Assembly: GCA_949318235.1 (NCBI GenBank)
Contig: OX439134.1
Coordinates: 19,261,170 to 19,325,169 of the forward strand
DNA length: 64,000 nucleotides
Reading direction: 5' to 3'
Source of the DNA: Ecdyonurus torrentis
Lineage: Eukaryota > Arthropoda > Insecta > Ephemeroptera > Heptageniidae
In this document: positions 12,318 to 23,760 of the stretch, piece after piece
How positions within the stretch are numbered: position 1 is the first letter of the stretch
How the letters are laid out: the number at the start of each line of letters is the position of its first letter
Position numbers and translations under genes: made by a program
Notes under the pieces: generated by a model
Databases searched by the model: none
What the model saw: the letters and a program-made list of their open reading frames with translations, nothing else
Told to the model about the DNA's origin: nothing

Positions 12318-12750
12318 AAAAGAACAAAAAATAACTACGTAATATTTATGCAAGTTCATTTTCAGCAACATTTAGTTCACTTGAACATAATTTATGTTAT
12401 ACTTCATAAATAACTATACTAGTTATAGATTTACTATGCTAGCTCATTTTCAGCACAATTTGTTCAATATGGCATAATTTATGCTATATTGCATAACAAT
12501 TATGCATTATAGCATAAAAATTATGTTGTACAGCATAATTATTTAGTTTTTTTTAAATTTAGCATTATTTATGCTAAAATGGCATAAATTTTGCATAAAT
12601 TACGTTATTTATTCTTTCCATGTACATAATAACTAGCATACATATTATCTAAAATAGCATAATTATTTATGCTGTTTCAGTTTAGCAATAATTATGCTAC
12701 AATGATATAAATGTAACATATATTACGTAATTTATTCTTTGCGTGTATAA
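12318..12750 (-). mobile_element. Cluster of family B copies
   Basis: At least two overlapping copies. Ends TTACGTTATTTATTCTTTCC (near 12600) and TTACGTAATTTATTCTTTGC (near 12724) are both family B termini. A further start (ACTACGTAATATTTATGC) is near 12331. The body is dense in GCATAA/TTATGC words. Confidence 0.65.
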
Positions 12751-13014
12751 AATAACCAAAAGTACAAGTGAGGCATGAAGAGAAGATACTTTAACTTTGA
12801 ACCCCAAACTTGATTTGTTTTTACTTGAAGCTTACAATTAAATTTACCACCGCAAGCTTGTCTTCTCTATTTTATACTTAATTATAGCTTGATAATGAGC
12901 TAAAATTTCAATATAAACAACAGCTATTGACCTCATTAACAAAATAATCTCCGGCTTAATTACATCCATCAGTGTAATACGAGCCGTAACTTTTAGAGTG
13001 AAAATATCTTAAAG

Positions 13015-13086
13015 AGATCCTGGCCTCAAAACATTAAAAAAAAAAAAAAACATAAAATTTGTGAGATGGAACCATCTTATACACAC
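13015..13086 (+). repeat. Family D terminal fragment
   Basis: TGAGATGGAACCATCTTATACACAC matches the family D start at 37382 (TGAGATGGGACCGTCATATA). It is cut by the following family A copy. Confidence 0.45.
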
Positions 13087-13440
13087 TTAAAGGCATTATA
13101 TTCTATATTCTATATAGAAAACATTGGAACAACATGTTCTAAACATGAAATGGGATCTACAAAACTGATGATATTTTTTACCAGAATGTAAATGTGGTTC
13201 CACAGGAGAGCTTGAAAAAAATGTAAAGTATGCAATTTACGTGAATATTCCTGTTTATGACGTCATAAACAGGCAAAAACTAATATAAAAATGTTGTGCG
13301 GGTTGCATAAATCAAAATTTTCTGATCACTGCTACGGCGCTACAGTTGGGTTTTGAGATCAATTAATGTTATTTATGTAAGTCCCATCAAGTGTTTTGTT
13401 ATGCAAATGCAAATGTTTTCATGTTGTCTATGCTTTTAAT
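13087..13440 (+). mobile_element. Family A MITE, near full length
   Basis: Starts TTAAAGGCAT and ends TATGCTTTTAAT. All family landmarks are present, with the dyad core CTGTTTA-TGACGTCA-TAAACAG at 13251-13272, close to the centre of the element. No coding capacity. Confidence 0.85.
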
Positions 13441-13737
13441 AGGGTGTGTTCGCATGACGTCATTCTGAATTCTTTTTGATGCTCTTCTTGAGCAATGAAT
13501 AACATTGCTCAGCATTGGACAAAGGTAGTTTTTGGCTATTTTCTTTGGAAAATTATATCTTTTTTTTGGTGATTATTATTTTTCTTGCTTACTTGAAACA
13601 CTGATTCAACCTGTTAACAGCATAAAAAATATTGCTTTATTTTTAAACTGGCAAAATTAGTCATTTTCCTATACTGGCCCATGTTATTTAGCGCTCACTT
13701 ATGGCGTCGACTTTAACATGAATGAAACCACTCTATA
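13440..13737 (-). mobile_element. Family C MITE, copy 1
   Basis: Family C has ends TATAGGGTG/CACCCTATA and landmarks CAGAATGACGTCATGCG, GCTCAAGAAGAGCATC, TTGCTCAGCATAGGACAAA, TTTTTAAACTGGCAAAAT and AACATGAATG. This copy starts immediately at the 3' end of a family A element. A TGACGTCA lies near the terminus (13455). Confidence 0.8.
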
Positions 13738-14063
13738 TTTCACTCAACTCTTCTGTAACCTCACAAAATGGGTCTAAAAAAACTGTAAAGTAAACAACTT
13801 TAGCAATTCATGACGTCATTCATTCATGAGCATAGGACAAACTTTGTTTAAGCCAATTTTCTTTGTAAAATCGGTTAATTTTTTGTAATTGATATTTTTC
13901 TCACATACTTGAGATACTAATTTAACATAATACAGCATTAATGCTCTCAAAAATATTGAATCTAGTGTTTTTAAACTGGCAAAATAGCTATTTTCCTATG
14001 CCACGCATGTTATTGAGTTATCCAACATGGCGTTGACTTTAATATGAATGCATAGACCCTATA
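13738..14063 (-). mobile_element. Family C MITE, copy 2 (chimeric)
   Basis: The right two thirds (CATAGGACAAACTTTG to GAATGCATAGACCCTATA) are family C. The left 75 bases (TCTGTAACCTCACAAAATGG, CTGTAAAGTAAACAAC, TTCATGACGTCATT) resemble family D. It looks like a D/C chimera or a C sub-family, and it abuts copy 1 directly. Confidence 0.7.
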
Positions 14064-14524
14064 ATGACATAAATACATCATATATTACGTAAATTATCGT
14101 GCACAATACATAAGTTTCACTATATTCACTATTGTCATTATTTTAATCGCTTCTACTGCACATAAAACTAAAAATTAAAATTTAATCATTACGAGCGCTA
14201 TAGCAAGAGAAATATTATATTTTATATTTTTTGGTAGTAGTTTATAATGTTGAACAGTACTGTACATACATATCAGTGTGGAAATTTAGTATCTCGTGGT
14301 ACACGCAAAAACATACTTTATTATAAAGTAAACAAACCGCAAAATAATATTATCTCGCTTTTATTTTATATAACTTTGTTTTCTTATTTCTAATTAATTT
14401 AATAAGACTTTCATGAAATAATTGTACGTCATATGTGTTCTATATTTTACTTTGAAAAATATAGACAGTGAAATACTAGAAAACAGTTCTGTTTTTCATT
14501 TTAATATTGTAACATATATGAAAA

Positions 14525-14706
14525 TTATAAATTACGTAATTTATGCTGCATTTATGTCATTATAGCATAAATTATGCTAAATTTGAACAGCTTAAATAAT
14601 TATTATAATATTTATGCTATATGAACTATAGCATATTATGTTGTATTGAACACATTGTGCTGAAAATGAGCTAGCATAATTATTATGTATTTATTTTTTT
14701 CCGTGA
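14525..14706 (+). mobile_element. Family B MITE
   Basis: A clean copy: TAAATTACGTAATTTATGC, then GCATTTATGTCATTATAGC, GAGCTAGCATAATTATTATG and TTTTTTTCCGTG. The first CACGGA is degraded. Confidence 0.75.
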
Positions 14707-14800
14707 ATATTAACGGTTATGACGTCACTATGTGTGTCAACTGCAAGTGACGTCACAAAGCGTTAAGAACGAAAGTTATAAATTTAAAACGACGAGCTTT
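14707..14800. repeat. Family K-like double-CRE hairpin
   Basis: TTAACGGTTATGACGTCACT at 14711 and AAGTGACGTCACAAAGCGTTAA ending at 14766 form a hairpin with one TGACGTCA in each arm (14720 and 14748). The same arrangement occurs at 35669-35722, 49030-49098 and 53190-53255. Confidence 0.65.
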
Positions 14801-14837
14801 GACGTTATTTCATCAAAGTCTAGTTTCAGTCAAAGTT

Positions 14838-15124
14838 CAGATGTCATTCTGAAAACCTTTCAATGCTCTTCCTGAGCAATGTATAACATTGCTCAGCATA
14901 GGACAAACGTAGTTTTTGATCTTTTTTTTTTTTTTTTTTTTTGTATTTTTTTTTTTTTTTTTTTTGATACTTAAAAAACTAATTCAACTTGTTAACAGCA
15001 TCAATGGTCTCAAAAAATTGCGAAGTATTTTTAAACTGGCAAAATGAGTCATTTTCCTATACTGGCCCATGTTATTTAGCGCTCACTTATGCGTCAACTT
15101 TAATATGAATGAAACCACCCTATA
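14838..15124 (-). mobile_element. Family C MITE, copy 3
   Basis: Runs from CAGATGTCATTCTGAA to ATGAATGAAACCACCCTATA. It carries the ACATTGCTCAGCATAGGAC and TTTAAACTGGCAAAATGAG landmarks and internal T-runs. The TGACGTCA of other copies is mutated to TGTCAT here. Confidence 0.75.
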
Positions 15125-16191
15125 GAACTCATTTCCAATCCTTTAATATGTATTTACGGGTTTGGGTTTCTTTCTTTCACCTACGTGGGTAAAAAATTGC
15201 TTTTTATAACATGCTTTATTTATAGACTTTTTTTTTTTTTTTTTTTTTTCTTCATCAAAAACTAATGTTAAAAAAATATAAAATAAAGTTGCTGATTAAT
15301 TATAAATTATATTAGAGTTAACATAAATTTAAACAAATATTTTCTTAACTGCATTTCTGCTTTACGAAGCATATTTTTAAAATAACTTTTTTTTTACGTA
15401 ATTATTTTAATTTAACGCAAGCTTGGCATATTTTGCAGTTGTCGGCACACATACAAAAAATCACGCAAGTATAATAAAAAGCAGCAGGCTTACACATATA
15501 CAATATAAATTCAATTTATCCCAAGTAATATATATATATATAGTAGAAAAGAAAAGGCAATTTTGTGTGGTAATAAATAACCAGTGTGACAGTTTGGATA
15601 TTAGCAATTATAATTTAAGAAATATTGTATATTCGAAAATATATTTTTTGTTCATGAAATTTAAAACATATTAAATTGTTATAAATCGCAAAATCAAAGC
15701 GTGTTATGTTAATCGTTTTTGTGAGTGATAAATGATGGAAATGGTCTTCATTTTGCCCATTTTTCTTTTTTTTTTTTTCACTCTTTTTTTTCTTCTTTAA
15801 TTTTTTAAAATAAAAATTATGCAACATAACATAGTTTGTACAGAATAATTATTGATAGAATTCCTAAATAGCAACGTTTGTAACATATTATTAATTATTA
15901 ACATAAAAAAAGTATTAGAGTGTGTACTAGGTAGTATGATATTAAAGTATGTGTAAGAGTGGGCTAGACATTTAGTCAAGCTTAAACTTTGCCTTTTCAA
16001 AAAACAAACAAACTATATAAATATAGTTTGTTTATTTGCAAATTTGCTTTTTTTTAAATAAAGACGACTAATTAATTTTTACATCATGTTATTTATTTTA
16101 TCCATGTCTTTTTTGGCTTTTATTATTATATACTGTTTTTCAAGCATATTATTACTATAGTTTGTTCAAGGCAAAAAAAATTTTCTATCAG

Positions 16192-16195
<4 letters not shown>
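15125..16195. other. AT-rich sequence, no gene
   Basis: Only low-complexity sequence and small T-runs. A short near-perfect hairpin (AAACAAACTATAT, AA, ATATAGTTTGTTT) lies at about 16005-16034. The open frames here lack any recognisable motif. Confidence 0.4.

Positions 16196-16224
<29 letters not shown>
16196..16224. repeat. Microsatellite (CT)n
   Basis: Fourteen CT units. Confidence 0.95.
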
Positions 16225-16227
<3 letters not shown>

Positions 16228-16950
16228 TTTACCTGATTTTCTTAATTTATATTTTCAAACTTCCTGGAGTATGATTCTATAATTTATAGGTATTTAGATG
16301 CTTCTTCTTTCATTGAATCGATTGACAATTTTTGGTACAAATAAAGTACAACTATAGTATAAGAATGCAATGTTGGTATTTCATGAGACATAATTTTGAC
16401 ACAAAAACCTAAAATTTAGTAATTTTTCAATAAACGACATCTTAAAATAATCCATGCCATTAAAAAAATCTGTTTTTATACGACAAAATTGTATGCATAT
16501 ATACAAGTAATAATTGTATAGGTTATTGACTCCAAATAATTGAAGTACACATGAAATATGATCCCAACATTCATGTTAGTCAATAAACGTTAATATCTCT
16601 GCATTATACTTGCATGTTATACAATATTGTCTGTATGATTGCATGTTCAGTTATTGACTTTCTTTATTACAACTGAAATTTAAAACTGCCGCAGTTTAAC
16701 ATTGATAGTGAGTGACGTAGCAATGATAATACATACAATACTATTATATTTTAGACATTAAATAACATTTTTTTTAATTATATTGTAATAATAACATGCT
16801 ATATGTATGTATGCGATGTATCAATAAAGGAATTATTTTATGAATAAATACAATTTATTACTTAAAAAAAATTATATTTTTATCATAATTATGTGCATAA
16901 ATTGTATTATATATCTATTACAAGATTAACTCTTGTTGTAACTTTTTGTT
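16225..16950. other. AT-rich sequence, no gene
   Basis: Nothing is recognised. The words CATGTTAGTCAATAAACG and similar are not repeated elsewhere in the window as far as I can see. Confidence 0.4.
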
Positions 16951-16951
16951 A

Positions 16952-16996
<45 letters not shown>
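16951..16996. repeat. Microsatellite (AT)n
   Basis: About 22 perfect AT dinucleotides. Confidence 0.95.
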
Positions 16997-16998
<2 letters not shown>

Positions 16999-17264
16999 CA
17001 CCATTAAGACAAATTCTTTATCGCGGAAGATATTAAGCAGCGATTAAAACAACTACATCTAAGTTTAGACTTTTTTTTTTAATGTTAAATACACCAGTTT
17101 ATTTCTTTTTTCATTAAAAATGTTAAAATACGTAAAAATTAAGTGAGTTTAGCATGCAAAATATTAAATAACAAACTTTTGTAATTTTACCCCGATAAAC
17201 CTCATAATAAACTTAAATATTTATCAGACTGTCACGAGTTCTTTAATTTTTACCATGCATGGAC

Positions 17265-17430
17265 AAAAATGAGTACGTAAAAATTATGCTAACTCAATGC
17301 AGCAACATTTAAGTATAACTCCAAAATTTATGCTATAACGTATAAGCATAGCACAATAGTTAAGATGTTCAACATTATTACTTATGTGATTACAAAATAG
17401 CAACATTTGTGCTCTACAGTATTGGAACAA
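17265..17430 (-). mobile_element. Family B2 fragment
   Basis: ATGGACAAAAATGAGTACG, then GCTAACTCAATGCAGCAAC and TTAAGATGTTCAAC. This is the reverse of the B2 sub-family at 11640-11850 and parallels 32525-32700. Confidence 0.65.
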
Positions 17431-17444
17431 TGAGGAAGACTAAT

Positions 17445-18060
17445 TTTTTTTTAGGAAGTAATTTTATTTCATATACTAAAAGAGGACATTGTCCTGATTT
17501 GCTACGCATTTGAATCTTTAATTTTTGAGTTCATTAAAGCCATAGACTACATAAAACAACAAGTGCTTTTTAATCAATAAACACGAAATGGGATCTTCAA
17601 AACTGATGACAATTTTTACCAGAATGTTAATGTAGCCCCACGAGAGAGCGTGAAAATACTGTAAAGTATGCCATTTGAGTGACTATTCATGTTTCTGACA
17701 TCAGAAACATGCAAAAATTAGTAAAACAAAAAAAATGTTGTGCGGGTTGCATAAATTGAAATTTTCTGCCCACTGCTACGGAGCTACAGTTGGGTTTTGA
17801 GACAAACTTAAGTTATTTATGCAAGTCCCATCAAGTGTTTTGTGATATAAATGATTATACTTTTCTCTGATGGTCTATTCCTTTAAGTATTTTTAATTAA
17901 TTTTTGAAACTCACAAAATGACGTCACAGGCATTTTCAAAAAATTTTAAAAATACTTAATGAACTCAAAAATTAAAAATTCACATATGTATCGATTCAGG
18001 GCAATATACTCTTTTAGAATATGAAATAAAATTAACCCCTGTAATTTGTTGTAGTCTTTC
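17445..18060. mobile_element. Family N foldback split by family A
   Basis: The left arm (TAATTTTATTTCATATACTA, AGAGGACATTG, TTAATTTTTGAGTTCATTAA) ends near 17536. The right arm resumes at 17883 and ends with TTAATGAACTCAAAAATTAA and CTTTTAGAATATGAAATAAA, the complement of the left arm. A complete family A element sits between them. A TGACGTCA at 17919 lies in the N interior. A second N copy is at 29190-30150. Confidence 0.75.
17537..17882 (+). mobile_element. Family A MITE nested in family N
   Basis: Starts TTAAAGCCATAGACTACAT and ends GGTCTATTCCTTTAA, so the element is bounded by TTAA on both sides. The dyad core is mutated to CTGACATCAG at 17696, one transition from the TGACGTCA seen in its sisters. 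Confidence 0.85.
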
Positions 18061-18447
18061 TTATTATTCAATGCGGCAAATATTATATGTAATTTATATT
18101 ATACGTGCAGGTAATTGTTACTATTGAACTTAAATTGATAGGACTGTAACCTTTGATATTCAAATACAAGCGTTCTATGAATAAAACCACTAATATATTT
18201 TTAAATTGTTGAAAATGAAGTTGGTAGAAAATCATAAACTCTGTAGTGCATCTAGTATACAGACTCGAGCATCCATTAAATATATTAAAAACGTATATAA
18301 AAGTGAAGGGGTTATCATATTGATTTTAATAGTCTATATTTTTTTAAACCCACAAGAAAAAAAATAGAAATTTTTTGTACTATAAATATATTTTATTATG
18401 GAAATAAAGTATTTTGCGGTGAGATGTGTTTTTATACTAAACTTTAC

Positions 18448-18630
18448 ACGGAAAGAAAATAACTAAAGAGTTTTGCTGTACAGCAAATTTACTTTTCAAC
18501 AAGCTCTGCTTCAAGGTATTTGTACTTTAAAACAGTAAAGCAGCAATAACATACTACTAACTTGTAAGTATACTTATGATTTGAGAGTAGAGGCTAGTAA
18601 TTTAAAACTGATACTCAAATTACTGAAATT
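18448..18630. repeat. CACGGAAAG-ended repeat fragment
   Basis: Starts ACACGGAAAGAAAATAACT and carries CTAAAGAGTT, as in the element at 52515-52742. It later contains AGAGGCTAGTAATTTAAAAC, a family E end word. It is probably composite. Confidence 0.4.
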
Positions 18631-18635
18631 AGTTC

Positions 18636-18887
18636 TGCAAACTACACACAAGTATTGAGCTTTTCGATATTTTTCCTTGGTTAAGAACACCTGAATATGA
18701 CGTCACTACCTGTTTACGACGTTTATATGCATTATTGATCTTTTTTTTTCTTCGTTAGAACTTAAGACCTAATAAGAATGAACGGAACGTAAAAAAAAAA
18801 AAAAAAAAAAAAAAACTATGATGAACAGCAACTCATATATCGGTTCAAATCGAATGAAAAAACAATAACAACCAATGAATGCGTATG

Positions 18888-18920
<33 letters not shown>
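18636..18920 (-). mobile_element. Family H repeat
   Basis: AGTTCTGCAAACTACACACA at the left, TTCCTTGGTTAAGAACAC, a TGACGTCA at 18698, CCTGTTTACGACG and AACCAATGAATGCGTATG. The order is the reverse of the 8031 copy. A 24-base A-run and a 28-base T-run are internal. Confidence 0.7.
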
Positions 18921-19424
18921 GGCAATCAATTTTAAAGTTTTTTTCCTATACTTTGCAGAAGAAACTTCACTAAACATTGCCTAAACATGAATGTTTCTAG
19001 TATAACATCAAATGCTGTTAAAAAAAAAATAAAAAAAAAAAGGCATACATAATTAGAATGCATTTAATTTTTAAAGTGCATCATAATTTTGCAGCATTAG
19101 TTTTTTCCCAGTGTAGTACACATATTGATGATCAATAAGTTATTTTTATAATGTAAGTTTACTCTAGGGGGTGACTATAGTAAGGGGGTCAAATATACTG
19201 TCCATGCCACGCCCACTTTAGTATTTTATAGCTTGAATTCTTATTGTATAAAATATATAGAGACCACTAGTTTACTGCTATAACCTATATGACTTGATTC
19301 TGTGTTTTTTATACACTTGCAATATAGTTTAGCAGCGTGACTCTTGAAATGCATTCTCATTAATATTCAAGAAACAACTTGCTGCATGTTATCTCATCTG
19401 TTCTACTATAGAAGATTTATACAC
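18921..19424. other. Unassigned sequence
   Basis: Contains a slightly less AT-rich stretch (CTCTAGGGGGTGACTATAG and CATGCCACGCCCACTTTAG, 19170-19215) whose origin I cannot assign. Confidence 0.35.
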
Positions 19425-20060
19425 GGAAAGAAAATACTGGCAATAAATAACAAATGTAAAAAATGTTTACTCTCGCTGCACAAAAGTTTATGCAGTACCT
19501 ATACGAAATACCTTTAAAAGCATAGAAAACATGAAACATTGAATCATTAAACACAAAATGGGATCTACAGTCAGAAACAGGCAAAAACTAGTATGAAAAT
19601 GTTGTGTGGATTGCATAAATTGAAATTTTCTGATCACTGCTACGGAGCTACAGTTGGGTATTGAGACCAATTAATGTTATTTATGTAAGTCCCATCAAGT
19701 GTTTTGTGATGTTAAAGCTAATGTTTTCATGTTGTCTATCCCTAGCACGAGTATATTTTTACTAAATATACAATATTGTAGAGGCTAGTGCCAATGCAAG
19801 TATTATTAGTTCAAAAGATGGTTTCTCCGTAAATATACTCTACCACAGTTCACTAGTAGACAGTACCCATACACGATTGGTTGTGAGTAAACATTTTCAC
19901 TTGTAGAGAGTAAACATTTTAAGTGTTCAATAATATACTATAAATATATAGTATCGAATTTTGGCTAATACTAAGTACTCTCTATGCATTGTAGTTTGAT
20001 GTAAGGACATGAATCTTTAGAGACAATGTTTAGTGAGTATATTTATGTATTCTCTGTGTA
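19425..20060. mobile_element. Family E element split by family A
   Basis: Family E landmarks are GTAGAGGCTAGTG, TCACTAGTAGACAGTACCCA, GTGAGTAAACATT, TAGAGAGTAAACATTTTAA, TATGCATTGTAGTTTG and TTTAGAGACAATGTTTAGTG. All are present from 19788 to 20060. The 5' end (AATAACAAATG...AATGTTTACTC) is at 19440-19480. A shortened family A copy lies between. Confidence 0.75.
19540..19745 (+). mobile_element. Internally deleted family A copy
   Basis: AACACAAAATGGGATCTAC runs directly into AGTCAGAAACAGGCAAAAAC, so about 115 bases of the left half, including half of the dyad core, are missing. The right half is intact to ATGTTGTCTATCCCT. Confidence 0.8.
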
Positions 20061-20198
20061 CGGTATTATAGTTAAGCAAATTTTATTCTTGAGAAAACAT
20101 CAAATGTATAAATACTGTATGTCAAAATGCAATGAACTTTATTATTTAAAAATCAATAGTATTTTCGTGTTTTATGGAATTAAAGTAAATGAATTTGC

Positions 20199-20201
<3 letters not shown>

Positions 20202-20247
<46 letters not shown>
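20202..20247. repeat. Microsatellite (CT)n with (TTCTCA)n edge
   Basis: About 22 CT units followed by three TTCTCA hexamers. Confidence 0.95.
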
Positions 20248-20249
<2 letters not shown>

Positions 20250-20825
20250 CTCATTCTCATTCTCTCTAATAATAAGTGAGAGGAAAACATATACCAATTT
20301 GTTAAAAATAAAAGGTATAAAACCAGAAATATTTTCAATTCAGTTTACATTACTCTGTTATTGCAATAGCAGTCAATTTTGTTGAGGAAAAAACAAAAAA
20401 AAAATTTTTTTGTACGTCCCTATTTCACTTAAAAAAAATGTGTAGTTTTAAGAACTGTGGATAATTCAAATGCAAAGAAAACATAGAATTAACTTCTACC
20501 AAAGTTAAAATACATGAAGTTATTTGCTTTAAAGATAAACCGTTGTTATTTTAGCAGGAAAAAAAGCTACTTATCCATTCCCTTCAAGAGCAGCAATAAT
20601 ATTTTTCTTAATTTTAAATAATTCACACACACGCACACAAAACCATGTTTAATATAAATATATATATAGCGGTGAACATTTTAATTTTCATTAAAAAGAA
20701 GATGCATGGGTTGTCCCACATTTTTATGTTTTATATTTTGTGTCGGCTGGCAGTGTGCAACATGTTCTTTCTCCCCCGAGTGTCAATATTAGTTTGTCTC
20801 TCTCGCTCTACTGATCTAGTGTGCG

Positions 20826-21000
20826 TGAGAGAGAATGAGGGGAAAGGGGAAGGACGTAAAGAGAGAGAAAGGGTAGAGAAATATGAAGAGAGAGAGAGAG
20901 AGACAGAGAGGATGAAAATATGAGGGGTAGAGAGAAAGAGAGAGAGAGAGAGAAATTTAAGGAAAGAGAGAAAAAAGTGAGAAAGAGGAAGAAAGAAGGA

Positions 21001-21040
<40 letters not shown>

Positions 21041-21055
21041 TGTAGAGAGAGAAAG
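20826..21055. repeat. GA-rich imperfect purine tract
   Basis: About 230 bases, almost all purine on the + strand: several (GA)n blocks separated by variant purine sequence (GGGGAAAGGGGAAGGAC, GAAAGGGTAGAG). The open frames on both strands are low-complexity artefacts. Confidence 0.85.
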
Positions 21056-21860
21056 GGTCCTACGGGCTGCATATATGTCAGGATACATATACAACACTTT
21101 TATTTTTTACATCTCTCCAAATAATATTATTTTTTTTGTTACTTTTCCTTAAAACTTTAGGCTTAAGTCAGCATAAAAAATGTCAAGATGGTTTAACGTT
21201 ATTTTTTTTAGAGTGGTTGTCATTTTTGTGTCTGAATAATAAAGTTGCTTACTTTTGAAACTCTTCAGCATAGAAAATAATTTACCTGTATTCGTTCACC
21301 ATGTTTATATACTTTTTTTGTCATATTTATGTCAAATTTATGTCTTGACTTTCTAGCTAAGTTATGGAATCATTAGTCTTTTTGCTTTGGCTGAGGCACA
21401 TTCACGTCCTAAATACATTTTTCAGTCGTGCTTTCCACCTTTTGCTGATTTTCGATTTAAACTTAAAGTGTTTTAAATTATTCTGATTGGAACAATTCAA
21501 AATTAATAACTTTGATTTAACATGGTAAGCCAGGTCAAAATTTAGATAAAACTAAAAATGAACTTTTCCAGAAAACGTGCTCTAATTGTAAAAAAGAAAA
21601 CAAAAAACAAAAAAAAAAACTTGTAAAATATTTAGCTCATAACTATACAGTCAACAATAGTGTCTTATTGGAATTCAGTTTATAATAAATAAAAAATAGT
21701 TTTAAGAAAATAATATGAAGAAAGAGTTATATAAGACGAAATTAAATAAATTAATAGTATTATTTTAAATGAAAACGTATACGTATAATTACTACACAAA
21801 AATAATTTTAGACTGGAAAATATTTCTCCTTTGAGAATTCATAAAGAAGCTACAACTTAC

Positions 21861-21862
<2 letters not shown>
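21056..21862. other. AT-rich sequence, nothing recognised
   Basis: No coding or repeat signal beyond short A and T runs. Confidence 0.4.

Positions 21863-21925
<63 letters not shown>
21863..21925. repeat. Microsatellite (CT)n
   Basis: About 31 perfect CT units. Confidence 0.95.
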
Positions 21926-21930
<5 letters not shown>

Positions 21931-22037
21931 AGGAAGATAAAGAAAAGAATACAGACATTTGTATTTTTTTTCTTCTTCTACTTGTACGCAACGTTGCATG
22001 CTGGGTTTAAAGGATGAAATATTGTTCATCCTAACTC

Positions 22038-22069
<32 letters not shown>

Positions 22070-22133
22070 ACTGGCATCACTCACTTTGTATTGCAAAATA
22101 GCCCTATATACCACGAGCCAACTGACTAAAATA

Positions 22134-22445
22134 TGACGTCATACACTATTATATCAACATACAAAAACAGAAGGAAGAAATTTGTACATATACGTACACT
22201 AAAAATGTTGAAAATCTTGTGTACACTGTTCTATAGTTTGTTTGTTTGTTTGTTTGTTTTTTTTTTTTTTTTTTTTTTTTTGTATTGTAGGATTAATGGT
22301 TTTAATGTCACTAAACGTTAACAATCTAACGATACAAACAGAAATGATGTCAAAAACGTTACAATCACTAAACGACAAAGTTAGACGTTGCGAAGCTATG
22401 AGTACATTGTTTCCATTCGCAGTTCAATAACGCTTGTGACGTCAC
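22134..22445. mobile_element. Family K-like element with T-run insertion
   Basis: TGACGTCAT at 22134, ATGTCACTAAACGTTAACAATCTAACG near 22306, and CGCTTGTGACGTCACTTACG ending at 22450. The middle words match family K (CACTAAGC-TTGAAAATCTAACGATA). (GTTT)n and a T-run (22238-22281) interrupt it. Confidence 0.5.
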
Positions 22446-22559
22446 TTACGATTTTATTAGTATGTCGGCCCATAATACAGAAGCTCACTAGCGCGATCTA
22501 AACAGAATAGCATATAGTATGTACTTTTTTGTATATTAATATTCTTTACCCATTTCACT

Positions 22560-22625
22560 GACAGTGAGTAAATATTCACTGATAGAAAGTAAAATATACT
22601 TTTTTACTTCCTAGAATTGTAGTTT
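22560..22625. repeat. Family E fragment
   Basis: CACTGACAGTGAGTAAATATTCACTGATAGAAAGTAAAAT matches the central GTGAGTAAACATTCACTGGTAGAGAGTAAA of family E; the outer parts are missing. Confidence 0.5.
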
Positions 22626-22653
22626 GGATAACTTAGATACACTCTTACCCCCG

Positions 22654-22768
22654 TAAGCTGCAACGCTAACTAACTAGTTAAACCGTAGTTAAGTTGTTAT
22701 TTTGATTGTTGCAACAATTAAAAAAAGATAACTATAAGGTTTAACTAGATGTTGCAGCTTACAGCCAT
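22654..22768 (+). mobile_element. Family I hairpin, copy 1
   Basis: CCGTAAGCTGCAACGCTAAC at the left and ATGTTGCAGCTTACAGCC at the right are inverted. The centre is GATTGTTGCAACAATTAAAA. About 115 bp with no coding capacity. The same unit occurs reversed at 23586-23705. Confidence 0.8.
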
Positions 22769-23104
22769 AAGTTTGGCATAGAAACATAAATAAGCATTAT
22801 TTAGTAATGATAACATTGAGATTTTTTATTGAAAGATCACAAATTTAAATATAAACCTACTTACATGATCCTCTGACATATTTTGAACATAGTTTTAGCA
22901 TAATGTGAATTCATGAAATTTTCATTCATAAATGTAAGTCACTACGTATTTGTTTTCTAAGTATACATTGTAATTTAAAACACAACACAGAACATTTAAA
23001 GTTCGATAATCTTACAATTTTGAAAATGTATATAAACTAAATTGAAGGAAGTATTGAGTTGAAGTATAGATAGGTTCACGACCTGTGAACTGTGTACGTA
23101 AGTC

Positions 23105-23106
<2 letters not shown>

Positions 23107-23179
<73 letters not shown>
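23107..23179. repeat. Microsatellite (GA)n
   Basis: About 36 perfect GA units. Confidence 0.95.
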
Positions 23180-23181
<2 letters not shown>

Positions 23182-23473
23182 ATACTCGCTCCGTAAGCTC
23201 AAAACGTGACCCACTAAATTGCTTTTCTATTTTTGACAGTTTCTGCCACCGCAGTATTTTCTCATACAATACACTAGAGACTTTTGTTTCTTTGTGTGTG
23301 TGTGTCTTCTTTTTTCTAACTAAAACAATCACGAGGTTTTCCTGCTTTCATCCATTATAATTCCATCAGATTTTATATAACACAGAAGCATATCCCTATA
23401 CTGTGCATAGAAGTATGTATGTCGTATAGATTGCTATAGTGAAAGATTTGGAAGTCAATAAACAAATAAATAG

Positions 23474-23578
<105 letters not shown>

Positions 23579-23585
23579 TAAATAA

Positions 23586-23705
23586 GGGCTGTAAGCTGTA
23601 ACCTCTATAGTTAAACCTTAGTTATCTTTTTTTAATTGTTGCAACAATCAAAATAACAACTTAACTATGAATTAACCAGTTAGTTAGCGTTGCAGCTTAC
23701 GGGGA
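23586..23705 (-). mobile_element. Family I hairpin, copy 2
   Basis: GGGCTGTAAGCTGTAACCTC to GTTGCAGCTTACGGGG is the reverse complement of copy 1. It sits between an (AAGT)n and an (AAAT)n array with (AAAT) bases on both sides, so it appears to have inserted into, or seeded, a tetranucleotide array. Confidence 0.8.
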
Positions 23706-23756
<51 letters not shown>

Positions 23757-23760
23757 GTAA
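23706..23760. repeat. Microsatellite (AAAT)n
   Basis: About 13 AAAT units ending in AAGTAAAT. A (TAA)n stretch follows at 23818-23837. Confidence 0.95.

Noticed and set aside
22133..22430. Short open frames around a T-run as a small gene
   Set aside because: Poly-Phe from the T-run and family K repeat sequence explain them.
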